A stretch of DNA of 6,239 nucleotides, from the NCBI GenBank assembly GCA_945872035.1, contig CAMBYA010000148.1, positions 1 to 6,239 of the forward strand, read 5' to 3'. The position numbers and the translations under genes were made by a program. Under the pieces are notes generated by a model, which did no database searches, was not told the DNA's origin, and was given only the letters and a program-made list of their open reading frames with translations. This DNA comes from Rhizobium sp. Q54 (GTDB taxonomy: Bacteria > Pseudomonadota > Alphaproteobacteria > SMXS01). Shown here one piece after another: positions 1 through 6,049 of the stretch (the stretch's first letter is position 1; the number at the start of each line of letters is the position of its first letter).

Positions 1-323
1 TGCAAGCCCCAGCAGCTGCCGAACTGCGGCACCCGGGAGGCAAAGCAGACGCGGCAGAAGGCGAGCTGGCGCTCGATCTCCGGTCCGCCATTGTAGATGT
101 TGAGCGACGAGCCGGTCCAGGCGATGCCGTCATAGGCCCTCAGCGCCGCGGCGTCGGGCAGCATCGTGTCCGAATCCGCCGGGAACGCCACGTCGAGCGC
201 CAGGTCGCCGCGGATGCGCCGCAGCGAGTCGGCATAGAGCATGTTGGCCTCGCGTCCGCGTGCGGCGATGGCGCGCTGGCGGCCTTCAGCGGTGTTGCCT
301 TCGACGATCAGGATTTTGGGCAT
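1..323 (-). CDS. Class I glutamine amidotransferase (GMP-synthase-like), probable gamma-glutamyl amide hydrolase; 3' end cut off by the window
   Basis: Only the first 107 codons are present. The protein begins MPKILIVEGN, a typical first beta strand of a class I amidotransferase. It has a WTGSSLNIY segment at about residues 69-77, which resembles the oxyanion-strand region, and reaches the nucleophile elbow GSCWGL at 102-107, making Cys104 the expected catalytic cysteine. The His and Glu of the triad would lie beyond the window. The start ATG is 2 bp after the stop of the alcohol dehydrogenase gene, so the two are almost certainly co-transcribed and probably translationally coupled. The Shine-Dalgarno is weak. 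Stand-alone members of this family hydrolyse gamma-glutamyl bonds. I infer that this one frees glutamate from the oxidised gamma-glutamyl intermediate made by its neighbours, as PuuD and IpuF do in their pathways. It could instead act on glutamine or another glutamyl amide; the family call is firm, the substrate is inferred. Confidence 0.85.
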   Translation of the reverse strand, partial: MPKILIVEGNTAEGRQRAIAARGREANMLYADSLRRIRGDLALDVAFPADSDTMLPDAAALRAYDGIAWTGSSLNIYNGGPEIERQLAFCRVCFASRVPQFGSCWGL

Positions 324-325
324 CG

Positions 326-1504
326 TTAAGCCGCGTCTTCGATCCTGCCGGAAACGGCGGCGCGGAAAATGCGCTCCAGCGCCGGCGCCTTCACCTCGAT
401 GGGGTTGCCGCCGGCCGACGGGTCGGCCTCGGCGAAGCGCCCGATCTCGGCGGCCCGGCTGTCGTCGACGCCGATCCCGGTCAGGGTGTGCGGGATGCCG
501 ATATGCTCTCGCAGGTACAGCACATGCGCCAGCACCGCGTCGAAGCCGGGATGGGACAGGGCGAGCACGGCGGCCAGGTGGCCCATCTTGCCCTCGATGG
601 CGCGCCGGTTGTGGAGCATCACATAGGGCAGGACCACCGCGTTGGTCAGGCCGTGATGGGTGTCGTAGAGCGCGCCGACCGGGTGAGAGATGGCATGGAC
701 CGCGCCCAATCCCTTCTGGAACGCGGCGGCGCCCATGGAGGCGGCGGTCAGCATGCGGGAGCGGGCCAGCATGTTCGATCCGTCAGCGACGGCGCGCGGC
801 AAGTGTTCGACGATCAGGCGCATGCCTTCGAGCGCGATGCCGTCGGCCATGGGGTGAAAACCCGGCGCACAGAACGCCTCGAAGCAATGGACGAAGGCGT
901 CCATGCCGGTCGCCGCGGTGATGTGCGGCGGCAGCTTGACCGTGAGTTCAGGGTCCGAGATGACGATGCCCGGCAGCATCTTCGGGTGGAAAATGATCTT
1001 CTTCTCGTGTGCATCCTCGTTGAGCACCACGGCGGCGCGGCCCACTTCCGAGCCGGTGCCGGCCGTCGTCGGCACCGCGACGATGGGGGCAATGCCGTTC
1101 GGGTCGGCGCGGGTCCACCAGTCGCCGACATCCTCGAAATCCCAGATCGGCCTTGTCTGGCCGCTCATGAAGGCGATGGCCTTGCCCGCGTCCAGCGCCG
1201 AGCCGCCGCCGAAGGCGATCACGCCGTCATGGCCGCCCTGTCTGTAGTACGACACGCCGTCATCGATGTTGGCGCCGACCGGGTTCGGCTTGATGTCGGC
1301 GAACGAGGCCGAGGCCAGTCCCGCCTGCTTCAGGCTCTCCAGCGCCGCCTGGGCAATGGGCGACGTCAGCAGACCCTTGTCGGTGACGAATAGCGGCCTG
1401 CTTATCCCAAGCGTCCGGCAGGCCTGAGCCAGTTCCGCGATACGTCCCGGGCCGTGCAGCACCCGGGTCGGGTAGTTCCAGTTGCCGGTCAGGGTGTCGC
1501 TCAT
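326..1504 (-). CDS. Iron-containing (group III) alcohol dehydrogenase, probable oxidase of a gamma-glutamyl amino alcohol
   Basis: A 392-residue protein of normal length for the family. The NAD(P)-binding motif GGGSALDAGK is at 99-108 and the family signature PTTAGTGSEV at 145-154. The four metal ligands expected from FucO-type enzymes are visible with correct spacing: Asp202 and His206 in MDAFVHCFEA, His270 in GAVHAISHP, and His284 in DTHHG. The all-helical C-terminal domain is intact. I chose the ATG giving MSDTLTGNWN because homologous folds start just before a WNYPTRV-like strand. The upstream ATG of the same frame (1633) would add 43 unlikely residues inside the aldehyde dehydrogenase gene. 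The chosen start lies 23 bp after that gene's stop and has a poor Shine-Dalgarno, so coupling is likely. The family reaction is NAD(P)-dependent alcohol/aldehyde interconversion. From context I infer oxidation of a gamma-glutamylated amino alcohol to its aldehyde; the substrate cannot be read from the sequence. Confidence 0.93.
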   Translation of the reverse strand: MSDTLTGNWNYPTRVLHGPGRIAELAQACRTLGISRPLFVTDKGLLTSPIAQAALESLKQAGLASASFADIKPNPVGANIDDGVSYYRQGGHDGVIAFGGGSALDAGKAIAFMSGQTRPIWDFEDVGDWWTRADPNGIAPIVAVPTTAGTGSEVGRAAVVLNEDAHEKKIIFHPKMLPGIVISDPELTVKLPPHITAATGMDAFVHCFEAFCAPGFHPMADGIALEGMRLIVEHLPRAVADGSNMLARSRMLTAASMGAAAFQKGLGAVHAISHPVGALYDTHHGLTNAVVLPYVMLHNRRAIEGKMGHLAAVLALSHPGFDAVLAHVLYLREHIGIPHTLTGIGVDDSRAAEIGRFAEADPSAGGNPIEVKAPALERIFRAAVSGRIEDAA

Positions 1505-1527
1505 GCCAATAACTCGTTCATGCTGCC

Positions 1528-2922
1528 TCAGCGCGTATGGGTGCGCAGATGGAAGGATTTGGGGCGCGTCAGGTACTGGTAGCCGAGCGCCGACAGGGTG
1601 CAACCGCGACCGCTGTCCTTGACGCCGGTCCACGCCAGCGCCGGATCCAGATAGTCGCAGCGGTTCATGAACACGGTGCCGGTGTCGACCTGGCGCCCGA
1701 TGCGTTCGGCGGCCTCGACGTCCTCGGTCCAGATGGCGGCGGTCAGGCCGTAGGCGCTGTCGTTCATCATCCGCACCGCCTGCTCGTCCGAGGTCACCTT
1801 CATGATGCCGACGGCTGGGCCGAATGTCTCCTCGGTCATGATCCGCATGGAATGGTCCACATGGACGAGTATCTGGGGCGCGAGATACGGCGTTCCAGGG
1901 GCATCGGCGGGAAACCGCGCCGGGTTCAGCAGCGCCGAGGCGCCTTGCCTCACCGCCTCGTCGACCTGACCGCGCACGAAGGCGGCGGCCGAGGCGCGCA
2001 CCATGGGTCCGAGCGTGGTTTCGGGCTTCGTGGGATCGCCCAGGACGTATTTCCGCGTCAGCTCGAACGCGCCCGACACGAAATCGTCGAACAGGCTGTC
2101 ATGGACATAGATGCGCTCGATGCCGCAGCAGCTCTGGCCCGAATTGAACATGGCGCCGTCCACCAGGTTCTCGATGGCGTGGGCCAGGTTGGCATCGGCG
2201 CGCACATAGGCCGGATCCTTGCCACCCAGCTCCAGCCCGGCGGCGGCGAATTTGCCAGCCAAAGCCGTCTGCACCGCATGGCCGCCGTCGACCGAGCCGG
2301 TGAAGCAGACGCCGCCGATCCGCCCGTCGGCGATCAGCGCCGCCGTGTCGGCATGGCTCATATGCAGGTGGGTGAACACGCCGCCGGGCAAGCCGGCCGC
2401 TTCGAACGCCCGTGCGAAGCGCTCGGCGCAGAGCGGCGTCTGGTGGGAGTGCTTGAGGATTACCGCGTTGCCGGCGGCCAGCGCCGGGATCACCGCGTTC
2501 ACCGCCGTCAAGTAGGGATAGTTCCATGGCGCGATCACCGCGACGACGCCCAGCGGCTCGTGGGTGACGTAGCGCTTGAAGCCTTCCTTCGGCCCTGGAT
2601 CGAGCGGCGCCAGCGCGTCCGACGCCAGCGCGATCATGGTGCGTGCCCGGTCCTCGAAGCCGCGCACCTCGCCGGGCGTGTAGGCGATGGGCCGGCCCAT
2701 CATCCAGGTCAGCTCGGTGGCGATCTCCGGCCCGTGCGCCACGAAGGCGTCGACCGCCCTGGACAGCAGGGCCTGCCGTTCGGGCAGTGGCGTCGCGTTC
2801 CATGCCCGCTGGCCGGCGACGGCCCGGTCCAGCGCCGCCTCGATGGCGGCCGCGTCCGCCAGCGGCCGCTCGACATAGATCCGCCCGTCGACCGGGCTCA
2901 CGCAGTGCAGGGTCGCGGCCAT
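1528..2922 (-). CDS. NAD(P)-dependent aldehyde dehydrogenase, probable gamma-glutamyl aminoaldehyde oxidase
   Basis: A 464-residue soluble enzyme of the ALDH superfamily, slightly short at the N-terminus as in the succinate-semialdehyde/lactaldehyde-type members. Visible motifs in order: APWNYP at 131-136 with the oxyanion Asn134; coenzyme-site Lys157; FTGS at 207-210; LELGGKDP at 230-237 with general base Glu231; FNSGQSCCG at 259-267 with nucleophile Cys265 (a second cysteine follows); and EETFGP at 364-369. The segment after Lys157 reads KHSHQTP, so a histidine sits where NAD-preferring enzymes such as ALDH2 have glutamate. The start ATG overlaps the ligase stop by one base (TGATG), a hallmark of translational coupling, and the N-terminus SPVDGRIYVERP matches the usual family beginning. 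By context it should convert the aldehyde made by the iron dehydrogenase next door to the acid, as PuuC does in putrescine breakdown. Substrate is inferred. Confidence 0.94.
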   Translation of the reverse strand: MAATLHCVSPVDGRIYVERPLADAAAIEAALDRAVAGQRAWNATPLPERQALLSRAVDAFVAHGPEIATELTWMMGRPIAYTPGEVRGFEDRARTMIALASDALAPLDPGPKEGFKRYVTHEPLGVVAVIAPWNYPYLTAVNAVIPALAAGNAVILKHSHQTPLCAERFARAFEAAGLPGGVFTHLHMSHADTAALIADGRIGGVCFTGSVDGGHAVQTALAGKFAAAGLELGGKDPAYVRADANLAHAIENLVDGAMFNSGQSCCGIERIYVHDSLFDDFVSGAFELTRKYVLGDPTKPETTLGPMVRASAAAFVRGQVDEAVRQGASALLNPARFPADAPGTPYLAPQILVHVDHSMRIMTEETFGPAVGIMKVTSDEQAVRMMNDSAYGLTAAIWTEDVEAAERIGRQVDTGTVFMNRCDYLDPALAWTGVKDSGRGCTLSALGYQYLTRPKSFHLRTHTR

Positions 2923-4289
2923 CAGATGATCTCGAAGTAGCGGGCCAGTTCCCAGTCGGTGACCGCCTTGCGGAACTCGCGTTCCTCCCAGTCGCGGGTC
3001 GCGGCGTAGTGCTCGACGAAGGCGTCGCCGAACAGTTCGCGCGCCGCCTTCGACTTGTGCAGCCGCTCGGCCGCTTCCGACAGGGTGCGCGGCGGGCCGC
3101 GCGCCGCCGGGTGGTCCATGGCATAGGCGTTGCCGGTGACGGGATCGTCGGGCTCCACCCTGTTCTCGATGCCCCACAGGCCCGAGCCGATGGCGCAGGC
3201 CAGCGCGATGTAGGGATTGATATCGGCGGCGGCGATCCGGTACTCGACCCGCTGCGCCTTGGCCGATCCGCCGATGACGCGCAGTGCGCAGGTGCGGTTC
3301 TCGACGCCCCAGGTTGCGTGGGTCGGTGCCCAGAAACCCGGGATCAGCCGCGTATAGGAATTGACTGTGCATGCGACCATGGCCAGCAGTTCCGGCATCA
3401 GCTTCTGCTGCCCGCCGACGAACCAGCGCATCACGTCCGACATGCCGTGCGGCTTTACCGGATCGTGGAACACGGGTTTGCCGTCCTTGCCGGTCAGCGA
3501 CATGTGCAGGTGGCCGCTCTGGCCGGGCCAGTCGGGCGACCACTTGGCCATGAAGGTCGCCATCCAGCCGCGCTTCTGCGCCAGGATCTTGGTGAAGGTC
3601 TTGAACAGAGCGGCCTTGTCGGCGGCGGCGAGCGCCACGTCGTGGTTGATGGCCACTTCCAGCACGCCGGGCCCGGTTTCCGTGTGCATGCCCTCGAGCG
3701 GCATGTCCATGGCCGTGCACATGTCCAGCAGCTCCTTGTAGAAGTCGGCGTGGACCGAGCTGCGCAGCATGGAATAGCCGAAATAGCCGGGCGTGATGTT
3801 CTTGAGGCCGCGATAGTGCTTCTCGCGCACCGAATGGGGCGTCTCGTCGAACACGAAGAACTCGAACTCGGCGGCGGCGCGCACGCCGAAGCCCAGCCTG
3901 TTGGCGCGGCCCAGCACGTTGCGCAGCACGCCGCGCGGGCAGACGCCTTCGCCCTCGCCCGCGAACTCGCCCAGGAACAGCAGCATGTCGCCTTCCAGCG
4001 GCACGTTGCGGCACGAACTCGGGACGATGCGGACCATGGCGTCCGGATAGGCGGTGTGCCAGCCCGTCACCTTGACGTTGTCGTAGAGCTGGTCGTTCGA
4101 GTCCCAGCCCAGCACCACGTCGCAGAAGCCGAAATCATGCTCGAGGGCGGAGAAGAACTTGTCCCTGGACATGTATTTGCCGCGCATGACGCCGTCCACG
4201 TCGAACACGCCGACCTTGACGTAGTCCAGCCCCCGCTGCTCGACGATTGCCCTGGCGTCGTCGGCGGTCGTTACCTGTCTTGGATCCAT
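2922..4289 (-). CDS. Glutamine-synthetase-family ligase, probable gamma-glutamyl amine (ethanolamide-type) synthetase
   Basis: A 455-residue GS-fold ligase. The N-terminal beta-grasp part runs to about residue 105. The catalytic domain follows, with metal ligands Glu141 and Glu143 in AAEFEF, Glu204 in HTETGPG and Glu211, His260 in SGHLHMS, the glutamate-binding stretch NSYTRLIPG at 310-318 (Arg314), Arg332 in ENRT, Arg337, and Glu349/Arg351 in VEYR followed by DINPY. Aligned by eye to E. coli GlnA, the glutamate that helps bind and deprotonate ammonium (Glu327, in PGYEAP) is Trp320 here (PGFWAP). That argues against ordinary glutamine synthesis and for a bulkier amine, as in PuuA, IpuC and GlnA4-like enzymes. 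A tyrosine (Tyr389, GNAY) stands near the GlnA adenylylation site, but the context differs and I do not claim modification. It would ligate the imported amine to the gamma-carboxyl of glutamate using ATP in the cytoplasm. The start has only a weak Shine-Dalgarno. Family call firm, amine identity inferred. Confidence 0.92.
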   Translation of the reverse strand: MDPRQVTTADDARAIVEQRGLDYVKVGVFDVDGVMRGKYMSRDKFFSALEHDFGFCDVVLGWDSNDQLYDNVKVTGWHTAYPDAMVRIVPSSCRNVPLEGDMLLFLGEFAGEGEGVCPRGVLRNVLGRANRLGFGVRAAAEFEFFVFDETPHSVREKHYRGLKNITPGYFGYSMLRSSVHADFYKELLDMCTAMDMPLEGMHTETGPGVLEVAINHDVALAAADKAALFKTFTKILAQKRGWMATFMAKWSPDWPGQSGHLHMSLTGKDGKPVFHDPVKPHGMSDVMRWFVGGQQKLMPELLAMVACTVNSYTRLIPGFWAPTHATWGVENRTCALRVIGGSAKAQRVEYRIAAADINPYIALACAIGSGLWGIENRVEPDDPVTGNAYAMDHPAARGPPRTLSEAAERLHKSKAARELFGDAFVEHYAATRDWEEREFRKAVTDWELARYFEII

Positions 4290-4319
4290 GAGGTCCGCGT
4301 CTCGTCCCGGTTACAGCCA

Positions 4320-4339
4320 CGCGGTGTCCGCGCACCGCG
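4320..4339 (-). promoter_or_regulatory. GC-rich hairpin between permease and ligase genes
   Basis: In the 62-bp gap after the permease tandem stop (TGA TAG) there is a perfect 7-bp inverted repeat CGCGGTG/CACCGCG with a 6-nt loop. No T-run follows on the transcribed strand, so it is not a standard intrinsic terminator. It may protect the upstream mRNA end, be a processing site, or partly attenuate read-through into the ligase gene, giving the permease and the enzymes different expression. The pairing is seen directly; the role is inferred. Confidence 0.45.
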
Positions 4340-4351
4340 ACGCAAAGCCTA

Positions 4352-5848
4352 TCAGTCGCTTCTGCTCGACGCACCCTTGGTCATGGCGAATTCCTCCTCG
4401 GGCGACAGCACCAGCCGGTGCCGCCCGAACACCGCGAAATAGAGGATCATGATCGCGTAATAGCAGGCGGTGGCGATCACCGGCGTCCGGAATGCCGGGT
4501 CGGTGACCTGGAAGTAGATGGTAACTAGGCCGATGATCATGGTCGCGGCCGCGCCGGGGATGCCGAACGGGCTGCGATAGGGCCGTTCGATATGCGGCAT
4601 GTTGATGCGCAGCAGGATGAACGACATCGCCTGGTAGATGTAGGACAGCATGGCGCCGAACACCGCCATGTTAAGGAGGGTGGCGCCGATCAGCGTGCCG
4701 CTGTCCTCGGGATAGAGGAACCAGATGATCAGCATTACCGCCAGCCCCGCCACGCTGCCGGCGAGCAATGCCGCATGGGGCGTCTTGTGCTTGCCGTGGG
4801 TGATCGACAGGCCCTTGGGAAGGTAGCCGGCGCGCGACAGCGAATAGATCTGGCGTCCGTAGGCGTACATGATGGCGTGGAAGCTCGCGATCAGGCCCAG
4901 GATGGCGGCAAGCGCCAGCAGGTTGGCGACGCTGGTGCCGTACATTGTCCGGAAGCCTTCGAGCAGCGGCTCGCCCGAGGTCTTCAGGCCCCATGAGCCC
5001 GGACCGATAGAGGCGTTGAAGAACAGCACGCCGAAGCCGGTCAGGATCAGGGTGAAGATGCCGAGCCGGATGCCCTTCGGCATGTCACGGCGCGGGTCCA
5101 CCGATTCCTCGGAGGCGAGCGGCAACTGCTCGATGGCGAGGAAAAGCCAGACCGCGAAGGGCAGCGCGCCCAGGATGCCGTGGAAGCCGTCGGGGAACCA
5201 GGGCCCGCCGCCTTCCGGCAGCTCGACCAGCGCGCCATCGGGACCGACGCCGATGTTCATGGCCCAGCGGTTGAAATCCACGTGCGGGATGGCGCTGATG
5301 AAGAAGATCGCCAGCACCGCGAGCGCCACCAGCGTCACGAACACGGTCACCCTGAACGACAGTTCGACGCCGAACAGGTTGAGGCCGAGGAATATGAGGT
5401 AACCGGCCAACCAATAGAACGGCTGGTACATCGGCGGCGTCCCCAGGATCGCCTCCACATAGGTGCCGATGAAGAACACAATCACTGCAGGCGTCAGGAT
5501 GTATTCGATGTTTTCGGCGATTCCGGTGACGAAGCCGCCCCACGGTCCCATCGCCGATCGGGCGAACGAGTAGGCGCCGCCGGTGTGCGGCAGGGCGGGC
5601 GACATCTCGGCGATGGAATAGGTCAGGCCGAGATACATGATGGCGATGATGATCGTGGCGACGAACATTGAACCCCAGCCGAATCCCAGGCCGAAGTTCC
5701 ACCCCGAGAAATCGCCCGAGATAACGGCGCCGACGCCCAGCGCCCACAGCGAGAACACGCCGGCATATCGCCGCAGGCCGCGCTTTTCGAAATACTCGCC
5801 GTCGACCGTATTGTAGGAAACGCCCTGTGTGCCCTTGATCTCGCTCAT
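4352..5848 (-). CDS. eat: APC-superfamily permease of the ethanolamine permease type
   Basis: A 498-residue inner-membrane protein with about twelve hydrophobic segments, roughly at residues 31-57, 60-80, 105-132, 142-160, 166-187, 223-243, 262-283, 305-330, 357-378, 388-412, 430-447 and 455-475. Helix 1 carries GVGAVISGDFSGWNFG, the broken-helix substrate site of the APC fold in the form I associate with ethanolamine permeases. Helices 2-3 have AEMSPALPHTGGAYSFAR, the classic APC amino-acid/amine permease signature, and AENIEY follows near 111-116. It presumably imports a small amine, most likely ethanolamine, by cation-coupled uptake. The start is backed by a well-placed Shine-Dalgarno (AGAGGG, 7 nt before ATG). 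It is the first gene of the leftward cluster and supplies the substrate for the ligase encoded next. Another amino alcohol or amino acid remains possible; I judge the ethanolamine-type assignment good but not proven. Confidence 0.88.
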   Translation of the reverse strand: MSEIKGTQGVSYNTVDGEYFEKRGLRRYAGVFSLWALGVGAVISGDFSGWNFGLGFGWGSMFVATIIIAIMYLGLTYSIAEMSPALPHTGGAYSFARSAMGPWGGFVTGIAENIEYILTPAVIVFFIGTYVEAILGTPPMYQPFYWLAGYLIFLGLNLFGVELSFRVTVFVTLVALAVLAIFFISAIPHVDFNRWAMNIGVGPDGALVELPEGGGPWFPDGFHGILGALPFAVWLFLAIEQLPLASEESVDPRRDMPKGIRLGIFTLILTGFGVLFFNASIGPGSWGLKTSGEPLLEGFRTMYGTSVANLLALAAILGLIASFHAIMYAYGRQIYSLSRAGYLPKGLSITHGKHKTPHAALLAGSVAGLAVMLIIWFLYPEDSGTLIGATLLNMAVFGAMLSYIYQAMSFILLRINMPHIERPYRSPFGIPGAAATMIIGLVTIYFQVTDPAFRTPVIATACYYAIMILYFAVFGRHRLVLSPEEEFAMTKGASSRSD

Positions 5849-5855
5849 GACACGG

Positions 5856-5861
5856 CCCTCT
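5856..5861 (-). promoter_or_regulatory. Ribosome binding site of the permease gene
   Basis: AGAGGG on the minus strand, 7 nt before the permease ATG. It is the best Shine-Dalgarno in the cluster and fixes the permease start. The four downstream genes have weaker sites and lean on close spacing. A small CTGT/ACAG pairing lies just upstream and overlaps its edge, but is too weak to call a switch. Confidence 0.7.
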
Positions 5862-5929
5862 GTTTCGGACAGTCAAGCGGCTGGCCCCGCCCCGGCTCCT
5901 GTACGGAAAGGTTCACAGAGGTTGCCGGT

Positions 5930-5947
5930 GGGAGTCAACTGGGAGTC
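5930..5947. repeat. Short direct repeat GGGAGTC in the operon leader
   Basis: Two exact copies of GGGAGTC start at 5930 and 5941, 11 bp apart, about one helical turn. They sit between the possible promoters and the permease start. Such spacing suits a repeated contact site for a regulator, but seven-base repeats can arise by chance. No known regulator motif is recognised. Confidence 0.3.
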
Positions 5948-5969
5948 TATTTGCTTGACGCACGTTTTC

Positions 5970-5984
5970 GCATGGCATGGGCCA
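5970..5984 (-). promoter_or_regulatory. Possible sigma-54 (-24/-12) promoter of the operon
   Basis: The minus strand reads TGGCCC-ATGCC-ATGC. This keeps the invariant GG and GC with exactly 10 bases between them and matches most of the TGGCAC-N5-TTGC consensus (8 of 11 informative positions by my count). A start about 12 nt downstream would give a leader of roughly 110 nt. Sigma-54 control would make sense for a nitrogen-scavenging pathway, but the motif is short and no activator gene is in the window. Confidence 0.3.
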
Positions 5985-6020
5985 ATAAATGCCCGGACAG
6001 GCTACGTGGATACTTCTATG

Positions 6021-6049
6021 TGATTAAATTATGAGCAAGTGCCCTGCAA
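6021..6049 (-). promoter_or_regulatory. Possible sigma-70-type promoter of the operon
   Basis: The minus strand carries TTGCAG (6049-6044), a 17-bp spacer, and TAATCA (6026-6021), in the most AT-rich part of the window and pointing toward the permease. Each hexamer deviates from consensus at two or more positions, so this is only a candidate and an alternative to the sigma-54-like site nearer the gene. Confidence 0.25.

Larger units (their letters stand above)
5849..6030. other. Non-coding upstream region of the leftward operon
   Basis: No convincing gene lies here. The stretch is clearly more AT-rich than the rest of the window, especially from about 5940 onward, as expected of a promoter region. 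It contains the permease ribosome binding site, possible promoters, and a GGGAGTC direct repeat, listed separately. A short rightward open frame at 5829-6023 starts inside the permease gene in antisense and has no family features, so I do not call it. Confidence 0.6.

Noticed and set aside
326..1633. Longer start for the iron alcohol dehydrogenase at 1633
   Set aside because: The added 43 residues overlap the ALDH 3' end and are unlike any family N-terminus.
260..2940. Two long rightward frames (260-1393 and 1537-2940)
   Set aside because: Both lie antisense to the alcohol and aldehyde dehydrogenase genes, lack family motifs, and are explained by high GC.
1528..4014. An 828-codon leftward frame that would fuse the aldehyde dehydrogenase to a long N-terminal extension
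   Set aside because: The extension is arginine/alanine-rich and lies out of frame over the ligase gene. The ALDH has its own proper start at 2922 overlapping the ligase stop.
2922..4289. Housekeeping glutamine synthetase (glnA)
   Set aside because: Trp at the ammonium-site glutamate, a divergent C-terminal region, and a catabolic operon context instead of a glnB or ntrBC neighbour.
2643..4442. Long rightward (antisense) open frame of 599 codons
   Set aside because: It mirrors the ligase and ALDH genes, is rich in His/Arg/Gly with no recognisable domain, and is typical of antisense frames in high-GC DNA.
1..5848. Putrescine (Puu) operon
   Set aside because: No PuuB oxidase is seen; an iron alcohol dehydrogenase is present and the permease looks ethanolamine-type. 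A diamine route would not need an alcohol dehydrogenase. Genes beyond the left edge could still change this.
5829..6023. 64-codon rightward open frame
   Set aside because: It starts antisense inside the permease gene on a GTG, has no Shine-Dalgarno and no recognisable features.
6017..6037. CRP/FNR-like site around TGTGATTAAATTATGA
   Set aside because: Only the left half matches TGTGA; the right half does not form the needed TCACA-type dyad.
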